Shown: positions 15,166 through 22,709 of the stretch, in pieces
Position numbering within the stretch: position 1 is the stretch's first letter
Layout: the number at the start of each line of letters is the position of its first letter
Source: JAFDVN01 sp964472275
GTDB taxonomy: Bacteria > Acidobacteriota > Holophagae > Holophagales > Holophagaceae
Reading direction: 5' to 3'
Assembly: GCA_964472275.1 (NCBI GenBank)
Contig: CAYYJN010000001.1
Coordinates: forward strand, 1 to 64,000
Length of the DNA: 64,000 nucleotides
Translations under genes and position numbers: made by a program
The notes under the pieces: generated by a model
Told to the model about the DNA's origin: nothing
Databases searched by the model: none
The model's input: only the letters and a program-made list of their open reading frames with translations

Positions 15166-15682
15166 GCTCGCGCAGCTCCGGGAGGCGGGGGCGGATCTTC
15201 GGATCGTCGCCACGCGGTTCAGCTCGGCTTTCCAATGGGAAGCCCGGGGACTGAAGCTGCATGCCCGCGCCTTCCAGCCTTCCGATCTCCACGGCGTCCA
15301 ACTCGCCATCGCCGCCACCAACGACCCGACCGTGAACGCGCGCATCGCCGCCGAGGCGCGCGCCCGCGGCATCTGGGTGAACGCGGTGGACGACCCGCCC
15401 GCCTGCGACGCCCTCTTCGCCTCCGTCCTCACCCGCGGCCCGGTGAAGCTCGCCATCTCCACCCACGGCGCCTTCCCCGGCCTCAGCCGGAGCCTGCGGC
15501 TCGCGCTCGAATCCCTGCTGCCCGATCAGCGTCTGCTCCGGGATTTCACGGCACTCCGCGAGCGGTTGCGGGAGCGCCTGCCGGACCCCGCCACGCGCAC
15601 CGCCGCGCTTCGCGCCCTCCTTCGCGATTTCGAATCCACCTATCTCGCCCTTCCCGGAGATGACCATGACCGCACCGCTTGA
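15086..15682 (+). CDS. Precorrin-2 dehydrogenase / sirohydrochlorin ferrochelatase (Met8/SirC type)
   Basis: The 198-residue protein has an NAD-binding Rossmann motif VLLVGGGSVARAKLAQL, IAATNDPTVNARIA and VDDPPACDALFASVLTRGPVKLAIST, the pattern of the CysG N-terminal half and yeast Met8p. These proteins oxidise precorrin-2 and insert iron to give siroheme. It overlaps cobA upstream and the sulfite reductase gene downstream by 23 bp, indicating tight translational coupling. Whether the chelatase activity is retained cannot be judged from sequence. Confidence 0.9.
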   Translation: MSLLPLFLDLRAKPVLLVGGGSVARAKLAQLREAGADLRIVATRFSSAFQWEARGLKLHARAFQPSDLHGVQLAIAATNDPTVNARIAAEARARGIWVNAVDDPPACDALFASVLTRGPVKLAISTHGAFPGLSRSLRLALESLLPDQRLLRDFTALRERLRERLPDPATRTAALRALLRDFESTYLALPGDDHDRTA

Positions 15683-17345
15683 ATCGCAACCGAAGGAAAG
15701 CGCCGCCGAGGCGCTGAAGCGCGGCTCCCGCCACTTGCGCGGCACGCTCGAAGCCGAGCTTGCCTCGCCTGAGCCGGGCTTCTCGTCCGACGCGCAGCAA
15801 CTCCTCAAGCCCCACGGCTTCTACCAGCAGAAAGACCGCGACCGCAAAGGCGATCCGTCGAACCCGCCCGTGCTGATGGTGCGGGGCCGCATCCCGGGCG
15901 GTCGCCTCACGGCGAAACAGTACCTCGTCTGGGATGAGCTCGCGGATCGCTTCGGCGACGGCACGCTGCGTCTCACCACCCGCCAGTGCATCGAGCTGCA
16001 CGGCATCCTGAAGGGTTCCGCGAAACCGACGCTCCAGCGCCTCCACGCGGTGCTGCTCGCCTCGAAGGGCGCCTGCGGCGATGTGGTGCGCAATGTGACG
16101 GAAGCTCCGAACCCGTGGAAGCGCGCCGACATCGCCCAGCTCGACCGCATCGCGGATCTCCTGGCCCGCCGCTTCGAGGCGCGCTCCAACGCCTACGCCG
16201 AGATCTGGCTGGATGGCGAGCGCGTGGACCCGGAGAAGGAGGCCGAGCCGCTGCTCGGCGAGGCCTACCTGCCCCGCAAGTTCAAGATCGGCCTCACCGT
16301 GGTTGGCGAGAACCTCATTGACCTCTACACCAACGATCTCGGCTTCGCGGCCACCTTCGATTCTCAGGGCGCATTGGATGGCTTCTTCGCTTTCGCGGGC
16401 GGCGGCATGGGCATGACCCACAACGATCCGACCACCTTCCCGCGCCTGGCGGACCTTCTGGGTTGGATTCCCGCCGACCAACTCCTGCCGGTGGCCGAAG
16501 CCGTCGTCACCACCCAGCGCGATCACGGCAACCGCGCCGACCGCAAACGCGCGCGGCTCAAGTACCTCATCGCCTCCAAGGGGCTCGCCTGGTTCCGCGC
16601 GGAAGTCGAGCGGCGCTGGGGCGGCGCCTTCGAGGACCGCGCGCTTCCCGCCTGGAACACCAGTCCGGTGCTGGGTTGGATTCCCCGCGAGGACGGCACC
16701 TGGGCGCTGGGCTTCCATGTGGAATCCGGCCGCGTCGCCGATCGTCCGGGCCACCCGCTCAAGACGGCGCTGCGGGAATTGGTGGAAGACTTCGAGCTGA
16801 GCGTCCAGATCACGCCGGATCAGGATCTGTTGCTGATGGACATCCTGGAGGACGACCGCACCGACATCGAAGAGATCCTCGCCGCGCGGGGCGTCTCGCC
16901 GTTCAGCCCTTCGCCCTTGCGGGATCGCGCCCTCGCCTGCCCGGCGCTGCCTTTCTGCGGCCTCGCCATCGCCGAGGCGGAGCGCGCCCTGCCCGAGGTG
17001 CTCACCCATCTTGAAACCGCGCTGAAGCGTCACGGTCTCACGGGCCGCGCGCCGGTCTTCCGCATGACCGGCTGCGCCAACGGCTGCGCGCGGCCCTACA
17101 GCGCCGAGCTGGCCTTGGCGGGCCAGGCTCCGGGGCGCTACGCGCTCTACGCCGGAGGATCGGAAGAAGGCGATCGCCTCGCCTTCGAGGTGAAGCAGAA
17201 GGTCGCGCTCGCGGATCTTCCCGACCTCTTCGACCGGCTCTTCGGCGCGTGGCGCGCGGAAGGCGACGCCTCCTTCGGCGACTTCGCGGCCCAAGCGGGC
17301 GCGGACCGGCTCCAGGCCCTCCTCGCCCAGGAAGTCGCGCCATGA
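15660..17345 (+). CDS. Assimilatory nitrite/sulfite reductase, siroheme-[4Fe-4S] (probably sulfite)
   Basis: The 561-residue protein has two ferredoxin-like half-domains, RLTTRQCIELHGILKG in the first, and the siroheme/[4Fe-4S] ligands C427, C433 (CPALPFC) and C472, C476 (GCANGCARPY). Six-electron reduction of sulfite to sulfide is favoured over nitrite because the gene lies with cysH, cysD and cysN. No flavoprotein subunit gene is adjacent, so a ferredoxin electron donor is likely. Two in-frame ATGs (15660, 15666) are possible; both overlap the preceding gene. Ends with an ATGA overlap to the permease gene. Confidence 0.9.
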   Translation: MTMTAPLESQPKESAAEALKRGSRHLRGTLEAELASPEPGFSSDAQQLLKPHGFYQQKDRDRKGDPSNPPVLMVRGRIPGGRLTAKQYLVWDELADRFGDGTLRLTTRQCIELHGILKGSAKPTLQRLHAVLLASKGACGDVVRNVTEAPNPWKRADIAQLDRIADLLARRFEARSNAYAEIWLDGERVDPEKEAEPLLGEAYLPRKFKIGLTVVGENLIDLYTNDLGFAATFDSQGALDGFFAFAGGGMGMTHNDPTTFPRLADLLGWIPADQLLPVAEAVVTTQRDHGNRADRKRARLKYLIASKGLAWFRAEVERRWGGAFEDRALPAWNTSPVLGWIPREDGTWALGFHVESGRVADRPGHPLKTALRELVEDFELSVQITPDQDLLLMDILEDDRTDIEEILAARGVSPFSPSPLRDRALACPALPFCGLAIAEAERALPEVLTHLETALKRHGLTGRAPVFRMTGCANGCARPYSAELALAGQAPGRYALYAGGSEEGDRLAFEVKQKVALADLPDLFDRLFGAWRAEGDASFGDFAAQAGADRLQALLAQEVAP

Positions 17346-18088
17346 ACGGCGCGGAAACCGCCTTCCTCGCCGCCGCCGCGCTCGCCGCGGGCGTGGTGAA
17401 CGGCCTGCTGGGCTATGGCTTCTCCAGCCTCATGGTGCCGAGCGGCTTGATCTTCGCGCCCGTGCGCTTGTTGAACCCGGCCCTCACGCTCATCGAGCTG
17501 CCCCTCAACTTCGGCGCCGCGTGGATCCACCGCCGGCGCGCCCTCCCCTTGATGAAGGAGCTGCGTCCCTTCGCGCTCGCCCTCCTTCCCGGCATCATCC
17601 TCGGCGCGCTGCTGCTGCGCCATCTTCCCGCGGGCCCTTTGAAGCTGATCTGCTACGGAGTGCTGCTGCCCCTCGTGCTCTTCCAGCTGTTCGCGCGGCC
17701 AGCCCATCCGCGTCCGCTCGGCACCCGGGCGCGCGCGGGCTTCGGCTTCGCCACGGGCCTGTGCTACGGCCTCGCCACCCTCTCCGGCCCGCCGCTGTCG
17801 CTCTACGCCCAGGAACGCGGCTACGGGAAGGACGACGCCCGCGCCGCCATCAGCCTGCTGCGCGCCGTCGAGACCGTCCTCGCCACCGGGATCTTCGCGC
17901 TCCTTGGCCTGTTCACGGTGGAAGGGCTTCGCCTCGCGCTGGCGCTGCTCCTTCCCGCCTTGGGAGGGCTCCTGATTGGACATGTCCTCGCCACCCGCGT
18001 GGAGGAGCTTCGCTTCCGGCGCTTGGCGCTCCGCTTCAATCTGCTCGCCGTGATCCTCGGACTCGCCCGGGCCATGGGGGTCGCATGA
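17342..18088 (+). CDS. TauE/SafE-family sulfite or sulfur-anion permease
   Basis: The 248-residue, multi-spanning membrane protein has the two-repeat TauE/SafE pattern: AAALAAGVVNGLLGYGFSSLMVP at the N-terminus and FGFATGLCYGLATLSGPPLSLY in the second half. ATG 17342 overlaps the reductase stop (ATGA), and an upstream in-frame extension lies wholly within the reductase gene. In this operon it probably exports excess sulfite or moves sulfate; no other sulfate transporter is seen in the window. Direction and substrate are inferred from context. Confidence 0.85.
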   Translation: MNGAETAFLAAAALAAGVVNGLLGYGFSSLMVPSGLIFAPVRLLNPALTLIELPLNFGAAWIHRRRALPLMKELRPFALALLPGIILGALLLRHLPAGPLKLICYGVLLPLVLFQLFARPAHPRPLGTRARAGFGFATGLCYGLATLSGPPLSLYAQERGYGKDDARAAISLLRAVETVLATGIFALLGLFTVEGLRLALALLLPALGGLLIGHVLATRVEELRFRRLALRFNLLAVILGLARAMGVA

Positions 18089-18810
18089 TTCGCTTCAACG
18101 CCTTCGAAGTGGAAGCGCTCAACGCGCGCCTTGGCGAAGATGCCGAGGCCATTCTGGATTTCGCGCTGGACACCTTCGGCGCCGCGCTCACTTTCGCGTG
18201 CAGCCTGGGCCTGGAAGACGCGGCCCTGCTGGAACTCCTCAGCCACCGCGCCGTGAAGCCGCGCGTCTTCTTCCTGGACACGGGCCGCCTCCACCCCGAG
18301 ACCTACGACACCCTTCAGCGGCTGCAGGACCGCTATGGCATTCCCATCGAAACCTACTTCCCGGATCGCGCGGCGGTGGAGGCCTTCGTCAACACACAGG
18401 GCGTGAACGCCTTCTATCGAAGCCTCGATCTGCGAAAGGCCTGCTGCGCCATCCGCAAAGTGGAGCCGCTGAAGCGCGCGCTGACGGGAGCGGAAGCCTG
18501 GATCACCGGACTGCGGCGCGCGCAGAATCCAACCCGCGCGGAACTCGGAGCCTTCGAGCTGGACTGGGCCCACGGCGGAATCCTGAAAGTGAATCCGCTC
18601 ATCGGGTGGAGCTACGAACGGACCCGCGCTTTCCTCCGCGATCACGCGGTTCCCACCAACCCGCTCCATGACGCGGGCTATCCCAGCCTCGGCTGCGCGC
18701 CCTGCACCCGCCCCGTCCTTCCTGGCGAAGATCTCCGCGCGGGCCGTTGGTGGTGGGAAGAACCCGAACACAAGGAATGCGGATTGCACGCCGCCAAGGA
18801 AACGCGATGA
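18085..18810 (+). CDS. cysH: Adenylyl-sulfate (APS) reductase, thioredoxin-dependent, [4Fe-4S] type
   Basis: The 241-residue protein has the PAPS/APS-reductase core (FACSLGLEDAALLELL; FFLDTGRLHPETY). The iron-sulfur cysteines are C120-C121 (KACCAIRKVEPL) and C204/C207 (LGCAPCTRP), and the catalytic C232 is in the ECGLH tail. The CC...CxxC set marks the cluster-containing APS-reducing subfamily rather than the cluster-free E. coli PAPS enzyme. No APS kinase gene is present in the unit, which fits. It overlaps neighbours by ATGA at both ends. Confidence 0.93.
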   Translation: MIRFNAFEVEALNARLGEDAEAILDFALDTFGAALTFACSLGLEDAALLELLSHRAVKPRVFFLDTGRLHPETYDTLQRLQDRYGIPIETYFPDRAAVEAFVNTQGVNAFYRSLDLRKACCAIRKVEPLKRALTGAEAWITGLRRAQNPTRAELGAFELDWAHGGILKVNPLIGWSYERTRAFLRDHAVPTNPLHDAGYPSLGCAPCTRPVLPGEDLRAGRWWWEEPEHKECGLHAAKETR

Positions 18811-19709
18811 CGACCACGCTCACCCACCTCGACCTGCTGGAAGGCGAGGCCATCCACATCCTGCGCGAGGCCGTGGCCCAATGCTCCCGTCCCGCGCTGC
18901 TCTTCAGCGGAGGCAAGGACAGCGCGGTGCTGCTGCATCTCGCCGTCAAAGCCTTCGCGCCGTCGCCGCTCCCCTTCCCGCTCCTGCACATTGACACCGG
19001 CCACAACTACGGCGCCGTGATCGCCTTCCGCGACGCGCGGGCGCGGGAAACCGGAGCCCAGTTGATCGTGGGGCATGTGGAGGAAGCCATCCGCGAGGGC
19101 CGCGTCATCCTGCGCCACCCGCTGGAACCCCGCAATCGCCATCAGAGCGTCGCGTTGATGGACGCGATCCGTCTCCACCGCTTCGACGCGCTCTTCGGCG
19201 GCGCGCGGCGGGACGAAGAGAAGGCCCGCGCCAAGGAGCGCGTGTTCTCATTCCGGGACGAACACGGAAGCTGGGATCCGCGCGGCCAGCGGCCGGAATT
19301 GTGGAGCCTCTACCACGCGCGGCCCTTGCCCGGCGAACATGTGCGGGTCTTCCCCATCTCCAACTGGACGGAGCTGGATGTGTGGCGCTACATCGCGCGG
19401 GAGGGCCTGGAGCTGCCATCGCTCTACTTCGCCCATGAGCGGGAGATCGTCCGGCGCGGCGCGCTGCTGGCACCGGTGACGGAGGTGACGCCGCCCGCGC
19501 CCGGGGAGCGATCCGAGCGGATCAGCGTCCGCTTCCGCACCGTGGGCGACATCACTTGCACCGCGCCGGTGGCGTCCACCGCTCGGAGCGTGGACGAGAT
19601 CATCGCCGAGACGCTGCTCACCGCCGTGAGCGAGCGCGGCGCCACGCGGCTGGATGACCAGACCTCGGAGGCGTCCATGGAACTGAGAAAAAAAGAGGGC
19701 TATTTCTGA
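18807..19709 (+). CDS. cysD: Sulfate adenylyltransferase subunit 2
   Basis: The N-type ATP-pyrophosphatase fold shows the PP-loop LLFSGGKDSAVLLHL, IDTGHNY, GARRDEEKARAKERVFS and VRVFPISNWTELDVWRYI. CysD activates sulfate with ATP to APS, driven by the CysN GTPase. An ATG at 18807 gives a normal 300-residue protein and overlaps the cysH stop; an in-frame upstream extension lies within cysH. The C-terminus ELRKKEGYF is typical of the family. Confidence 0.96.
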   Translation: MTTTLTHLDLLEGEAIHILREAVAQCSRPALLFSGGKDSAVLLHLAVKAFAPSPLPFPLLHIDTGHNYGAVIAFRDARARETGAQLIVGHVEEAIREGRVILRHPLEPRNRHQSVALMDAIRLHRFDALFGGARRDEEKARAKERVFSFRDEHGSWDPRGQRPELWSLYHARPLPGEHVRVFPISNWTELDVWRYIAREGLELPSLYFAHEREIVRRGALLAPVTEVTPPAPGERSERISVRFRTVGDITCTAPVASTARSVDEIIAETLLTAVSERGATRLDDQTSEASMELRKKEGYF

Positions 19710-20965
19710 TGACCGCGACGATCCCTTCCGACCTTCCGGCCCTGCGCTTTCTCGCCTGCGGCAGCGTGGACGATGGCAAGAGCACGCTGCTCGGACGCCT
19801 GCTCCACGACGCGGGCTCCGTGCCGCCCGACGCGCTCGAAGCCGCCCGAAAGGCCAGCCGCGAACGCGGCCTGGGCGACCTCGACTACTCCCTGCTCACG
19901 GATGGTCTGCTCTCCGAGCGGGAGCAGGGCATCACCATTGATGTGGCCTACCGCTATTTCAGCAGCGGCCACCGCCGCTTCATCCTGGCGGACGCGCCCG
20001 GCCACGCGCGCTACACCCGCAACATGGCGACGGCGGCCTCCACCGCGGACCTCGCGATCCTCCTGGTGGACGCGCGCAAAGGCATCCTGCCCCAGACGCG
20101 CCGCCACGCCGCGCTGGTCCATCTGCTCGGCGTGCGCCACCTCCTCGTCGCCGTGAACAAGTTGGACGCGGTGAGTTGGTCCCAGGAAGTCTTCGAGCGC
20201 GTGAAGACGGACTTCAACGCCTTCGCCGCGACGCTCGATCTTGAGGCTCCGAGCTTCATCCCGCTCTCCGCGCTGCGCGGCGACATGGTCGTGAACCGGG
20301 GAGACCAACTCCCTTGGCATGAAGGACCGACGCTGCTGGAAGCGCTCGAAGCCGCCGCCCTGGAGGACACGCGCCCGCACGGCGCCTTCCGCTTCCCCGT
20401 TCAGCTCGTGCGCCGCCACGAAGGCGAACGCCGCTACCTGGGCCGCATCGCCTCCGGCGGCGTGGCCATCGGCGACGAAGTCGTCCTGCTGCCATCCGGC
20501 GGAACGGCGCGGGTGACGGCCCTGGAGCTGGGAGGCGCGCCGCTGGATCACGCCGTCGCGGGGCAGAGCATCGCCCTCCGCCTTGACGAAGAAGTGGACC
20601 TTCCTCGCGGTGGACTACTGGCCCACCCGACTGCGCAGCCCACGCCCACGCGCGCGTTCGACGCCACCTTGTGCTGGTTCGGCGACGCGCCGCTCGATCG
20701 CCGTCGTCGCTACACCCTCCGCCATGGACCCGCCGAAACTCACGCGCGAGTGGAGCATCTCGCACCCCTCGCGGATCTGGAAGGTCCGAGCGATTCGATC
20801 GAGGCGGCCCTGAGCACCAATGGCATCGCCCGCGCCCGCCTCACCTGCCGCGAGCCGCTCATCGCCGACCCCTATGAAACCCACCGGGAGGGCGGAGCCT
20901 TCCTCCTCGTGGACGAAGCCACGCAAGTCCCCGTGGCGGCGGGCATGATCCGGAGGACGGCATGA
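19709..20965 (+). CDS. cysN: Sulfate adenylyltransferase subunit 1 (GTPase)
   Basis: This EF-Tu-like GTPase of 418 residues has G1 CGSVDDGKSTLLGRLL, a G2/switch GITIDVAYRYF, G3 DAPGHARYTRNM and G4 NKLD, followed by two beta-barrel domains (GRIASGGVAIGDEVVLLPSG; RGGLLAHPTAQPTPT). GTP hydrolysis drives APS formation by CysD. There is no fused CysC kinase domain, so the product is APS, matching the APS-type cysH. The start shares one base with the cysD stop. Ends with ATGA overlap to a micropeptide ORF. Confidence 0.95.
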   Translation: MTATIPSDLPALRFLACGSVDDGKSTLLGRLLHDAGSVPPDALEAARKASRERGLGDLDYSLLTDGLLSEREQGITIDVAYRYFSSGHRRFILADAPGHARYTRNMATAASTADLAILLVDARKGILPQTRRHAALVHLLGVRHLLVAVNKLDAVSWSQEVFERVKTDFNAFAATLDLEAPSFIPLSALRGDMVVNRGDQLPWHEGPTLLEALEAAALEDTRPHGAFRFPVQLVRRHEGERRYLGRIASGGVAIGDEVVLLPSGGTARVTALELGGAPLDHAVAGQSIALRLDEEVDLPRGGLLAHPTAQPTPTRAFDATLCWFGDAPLDRRRRYTLRHGPAETHARVEHLAPLADLEGPSDSIEAALSTNGIARARLTCREPLIADPYETHREGGAFLLVDEATQVPVAAGMIRRTA

Positions 20966-21036
20966 GCTTCCTCCGCCACGCCTTTCGCATCCTTTACCGG
21001 GCGCTCTGCTGGTCCCCGGGCGACGATTTGCCATGA
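20962..21036 (+). CDS. 24-residue micropeptide coupled to cysN
   Basis: ATG 20962 overlaps the cysN stop in the same ATGA style used throughout this operon. The ORF runs 24 codons (MSFLRHAFRILYRALC...) and ends before the next promoter. The peptide is basic and amphipathic in its first 16 residues, with an acidic end (GDDLP). I recognise no family. The strict coupling favours translation, but a chance ORF is possible. Confidence 0.4.
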   Translation: MSFLRHAFRILYRALCWSPGDDLP

Positions 21037-21042
21037 AAGCGC

Positions 21043-21071
21043 TTGCATCGCGGTCCGAGGCTCGCCACAAT
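21043..21071 (+). promoter_or_regulatory. Candidate promoter for metX
   Basis: TTGCAT (21043-21048), a 17-bp spacer and CACAAT (21066-21071) precede the third SAM riboswitch at a suitable distance. The match is moderate (4/6 and 4/6). Confidence 0.45.
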
Positions 21072-21097
21072 GGACCTTCGTTAGACGATCTTTGCCA

Positions 21098-21227
21098 GTT
21101 CCATAGCGCGATATCCAGAAAGGTGGAGGGACAGGCCCTGTGAAACCTTGGCAACCTGCTGCAAAGCAAGGTGCCAATTCCTGCCAGCGATGATCGTCGC
21201 TGGATAGATGCCGAGCAACCATGGAAC
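21098..21227 (+). ncRNA. SAM-I riboswitch upstream of metX, with outer helix
   Basis: The core (about 21104-21218) contains ATATCCAGAAAGGTGGAGGG, GGCCCTGTGAAACC, TTGGCAACC, GGTGCCAATTCCTGCCAGCG, a P4 hairpin (GCGATGATCGTCGC) and TAGATGCCG. P1 pairs GCGCGATATC with GATGCCGAGC. An outer helix GTTCCAT (21098-21104) with ATGGAAC (21221-21227), 7 of 7, sits where unit 2 has its own outer helix, with a different sequence. The following gap to 21398 has only a 10-bp hairpin. Confidence 0.95.
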
Positions 21228-21339
21228 GGTGGGCGAGGATGGAAGACGAATCGAATAGTTGAAGGCATGGCGGACGCGTCTGCGCGGAGCTCGCCACCTC
21301 ACTGGAGATCGCGTACGGACTGGCGCGAACCCGCGCCTC

Positions 21340-21365
21340 GGTCCGCTCGGAGAAACGAGCGGACC
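21340..21365 (+). promoter_or_regulatory. Perfect 10-bp hairpin in the metX leader
   Basis: GGTCCGCTCG (21340-21349), loop GAGAAA and CGAGCGGACC (21356-21365) form a strong stem 34 bases before the metX ATG. There is no T tract after it. It may be part of the riboswitch expression platform, acting on translation or as a Rho-related element. Confidence 0.5.
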
Positions 21366-21398
21366 CATCCGCCCACCGCGATCCCCCGGGGAGGCCTC

Positions 21399-22316
21399 AT
21401 GCCGACCACGACCGCAGCTCCTAAACCCGCCACGATCTTCCGCCGCCATGGCCATGGCCCCGCGCGCGTGCTCCTGCTCCACGCGCTCACCGGCACGCCG
21501 GACGCGGCGGACCGGGATTCGCACAGCGGCACCGTCAAGGGCTGGTGGGGTCCGCTGTTCGAGGACGGCGCGCCCCTCGCGCCGGAGGCCTGCACGGTGT
21601 GGACGCCGCGCTTGTGCGAAGGCGAAGGCATCACCGCCCGCGGCCAAGCCGCGGCCATCGCGGCCTGGATCGAATCGGAGGATCTGAAGTTCGACCTCCT
21701 CGTCGGCGGCTCCCTCGGCGGCATGGTGGCGCTGGAACTGGCGTTGCAGGTGCCCGCGCGCTTCCAGGCCATCGCCGCCATCGGCTGCGGCGGACGGAGC
21801 GACGCGTGGGTGCGCGGCCAGGTCCACGGCGAGCGCCGCATCTTGGAAAGCGCGCTATCGGATCGGGAGGCCATCGCCCTCGCGCGGAGTTTCGCCATGC
21901 TCTCCTTCCGCGCGCCGCAGGGACTCGACGCGCGCTTTCGCGACGAGACGGGATCGGCGGGCGTCGAAGCGTGGCTGGATCACCACGGCCAGGCCCTCGC
22001 GGGCCGCTTCAGCCGCGCGCGCTACCACGCCCTGCTCGGGGCGATGGCGACCCACGACCTCGGCTACGGCCGCGGCGGATTGGTGGAGGCGTTGAAGGGC
22101 CTCGCCTGCCCGCTCCATGTGCTCGGCATTGACAGCGACGCGCTCTTCACGCCCGCGCTGGTGGAAGAGCTCGCCACCGCCGCGCGCCGGGCTGGTCGCT
22201 TGGGAAGCCTGCGTTGGCTCCGCAGTTCCCACGGCCACGACGCGTTTCTCCTGGAATGGGGTCAGCTCAGCGCGTGGCTCGACTACCTCCTCTGCCTCGC
22301 GGGAGGTGAGCGATGA
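21399..22316 (+). CDS. metX: Homoserine O-acyltransferase, MetX-like alpha/beta hydrolase
   Basis: The 305-residue protein has an alpha/beta-hydrolase layout: LLLHALTGTPDAAD near the N-terminus, a nucleophile elbow GGSLGGMVALELAL with the catalytic Ser, an Asp in LGIDSDALFTP and a His in SSHGHDAFL. The WWGPLFEDGAPL segment is typical of MetX. It is shorter than usual MetX proteins, mostly in the lid. It is preceded by its own SAM riboswitch, which strongly supports acylation of homoserine (probably acetyl) for methionine synthesis. GGGGAGG lies 5 bases before ATG 21399; the upstream in-frame extension is leader RNA. Confidence 0.85.
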   Translation: MPTTTAAPKPATIFRRHGHGPARVLLLHALTGTPDAADRDSHSGTVKGWWGPLFEDGAPLAPEACTVWTPRLCEGEGITARGQAAAIAAWIESEDLKFDLLVGGSLGGMVALELALQVPARFQAIAAIGCGGRSDAWVRGQVHGERRILESALSDREAIALARSFAMLSFRAPQGLDARFRDETGSAGVEAWLDHHGQALAGRFSRARYHALLGAMATHDLGYGRGGLVEALKGLACPLHVLGIDSDALFTPALVEELATAARRAGRLGSLRWLRSSHGHDAFLLEWGQLSAWLDYLLCLAGGER

Positions 22317-22335
22317 GTCCTGTCTCCCGCATCGC

Positions 22336-22421
22336 ACAAAGAGGAACACAGAGGACGCGGAGCAAGCACAAAGGGCGCAGAGAACTGCCTGAGAAGGAGA
22401 TGGGTCGTCGCTCCTTCTCAG
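22336..22421. repeat. CAGAG-type repeat remnant plus perfect 11-bp hairpin after metX
   Basis: A run with the words AACACAGAGG, ACGCGGAG and GCGCAGAG (22336-22383) matches the left arm of the dispersed fold-back repeat. Instead of the usual complementary right arm it is followed by CTGAGAAGGAG (22389-22399) inverted as CTCCTTCTCAG (22411-22421). No T tract follows. Confidence 0.65.
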
Positions 22422-22479
22422 TGTCCAGGGCTCGAACCCGCGTCGTGCAAGGGGTCGGCACCGATCACACTTTTCCCTA

Positions 22480-22507
22480 TTGGTGCATCGCGCCACTCGC
22501 TGATACA
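22480..22507 (+). promoter_or_regulatory. Weak candidate promoter for the threonine operon
   Basis: TTGGTG (22480-22485), 16 bp and GATACA (22502-22507) lie just upstream of the leader peptide. The match is moderate, so this is a position-guided guess. Confidence 0.35.
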
Positions 22508-22520
22508 GTCCATTCCCATC

Positions 22521-22643
22521 ATGGTGATCGCCTTCTCCGCTCCCGCCGCGATCCGGTCCATCCGGATGGCCGTTGGCATGCGCGCGATGACGACGATCAC
22601 GACCACGACCACTCGCACTGATTCCCCGGCGGGGCCGTCCTAG
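22521..22643 (+). CDS. thrL: thr operon leader peptide (Thr/Ile-rich)
   Basis: A 40-codon ORF whose second half reads MTTITTTTTRTD: eight Thr codons and one Ile within ten codons, followed by a short tail and a TAG at 22641. It lies directly upstream of a strong Rho-independent terminator and then aspartokinase, which is exactly the architecture of E. coli thrL. Ribosome stalling on Thr (and Ile) codons would relieve termination. Translation may begin at ATG 22521 or at one of three internal ATGs; the one at 22587 directly precedes the Thr run. Confidence 0.85.
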   Translation: MVIAFSAPAAIRSIRMAVGMRAMTTITTTTTRTDSPAGPS

Positions 22644-22699
22644 ACGAACGCCACTTCGATTCCTCAACGGCCCCGCACCCCGCGGGGCCGTTTTCGTTT
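22629..22699 (+). terminator. Transcription attenuator of the thr operon
   Basis: The terminator is AACGGCCCCGC (22666-22676), loop ACCCC, GCGGGGCCGTT (22682-22692), followed by TTTTCGTTT. The segment GCGGGGCCGT (22629-22638), inside the last codons of the leader peptide, is identical to the 3' arm and can pair instead with 22667-22676 as an antiterminator. A ribosome reaching the TAG at 22641 covers that segment and allows termination. One stalled on the Thr codons leaves it free. Confidence 0.88.
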
Positions 22700-22709
22700 G
22701 GAGCCATCC

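Noticed and set aside
21340..21365. Hairpin in the metX leader as an intrinsic terminator
   Set aside because: The stem is perfect but no T tract follows, so it is listed only as a regulatory hairpin.
22425..22470. tRNA-like T-arm (GGGTTCGAGCCC on the minus strand)
   Set aside because: Only three T-stem pairs are canonical, and no matching acceptor, D-arm or anticodon arm can be drawn around it.
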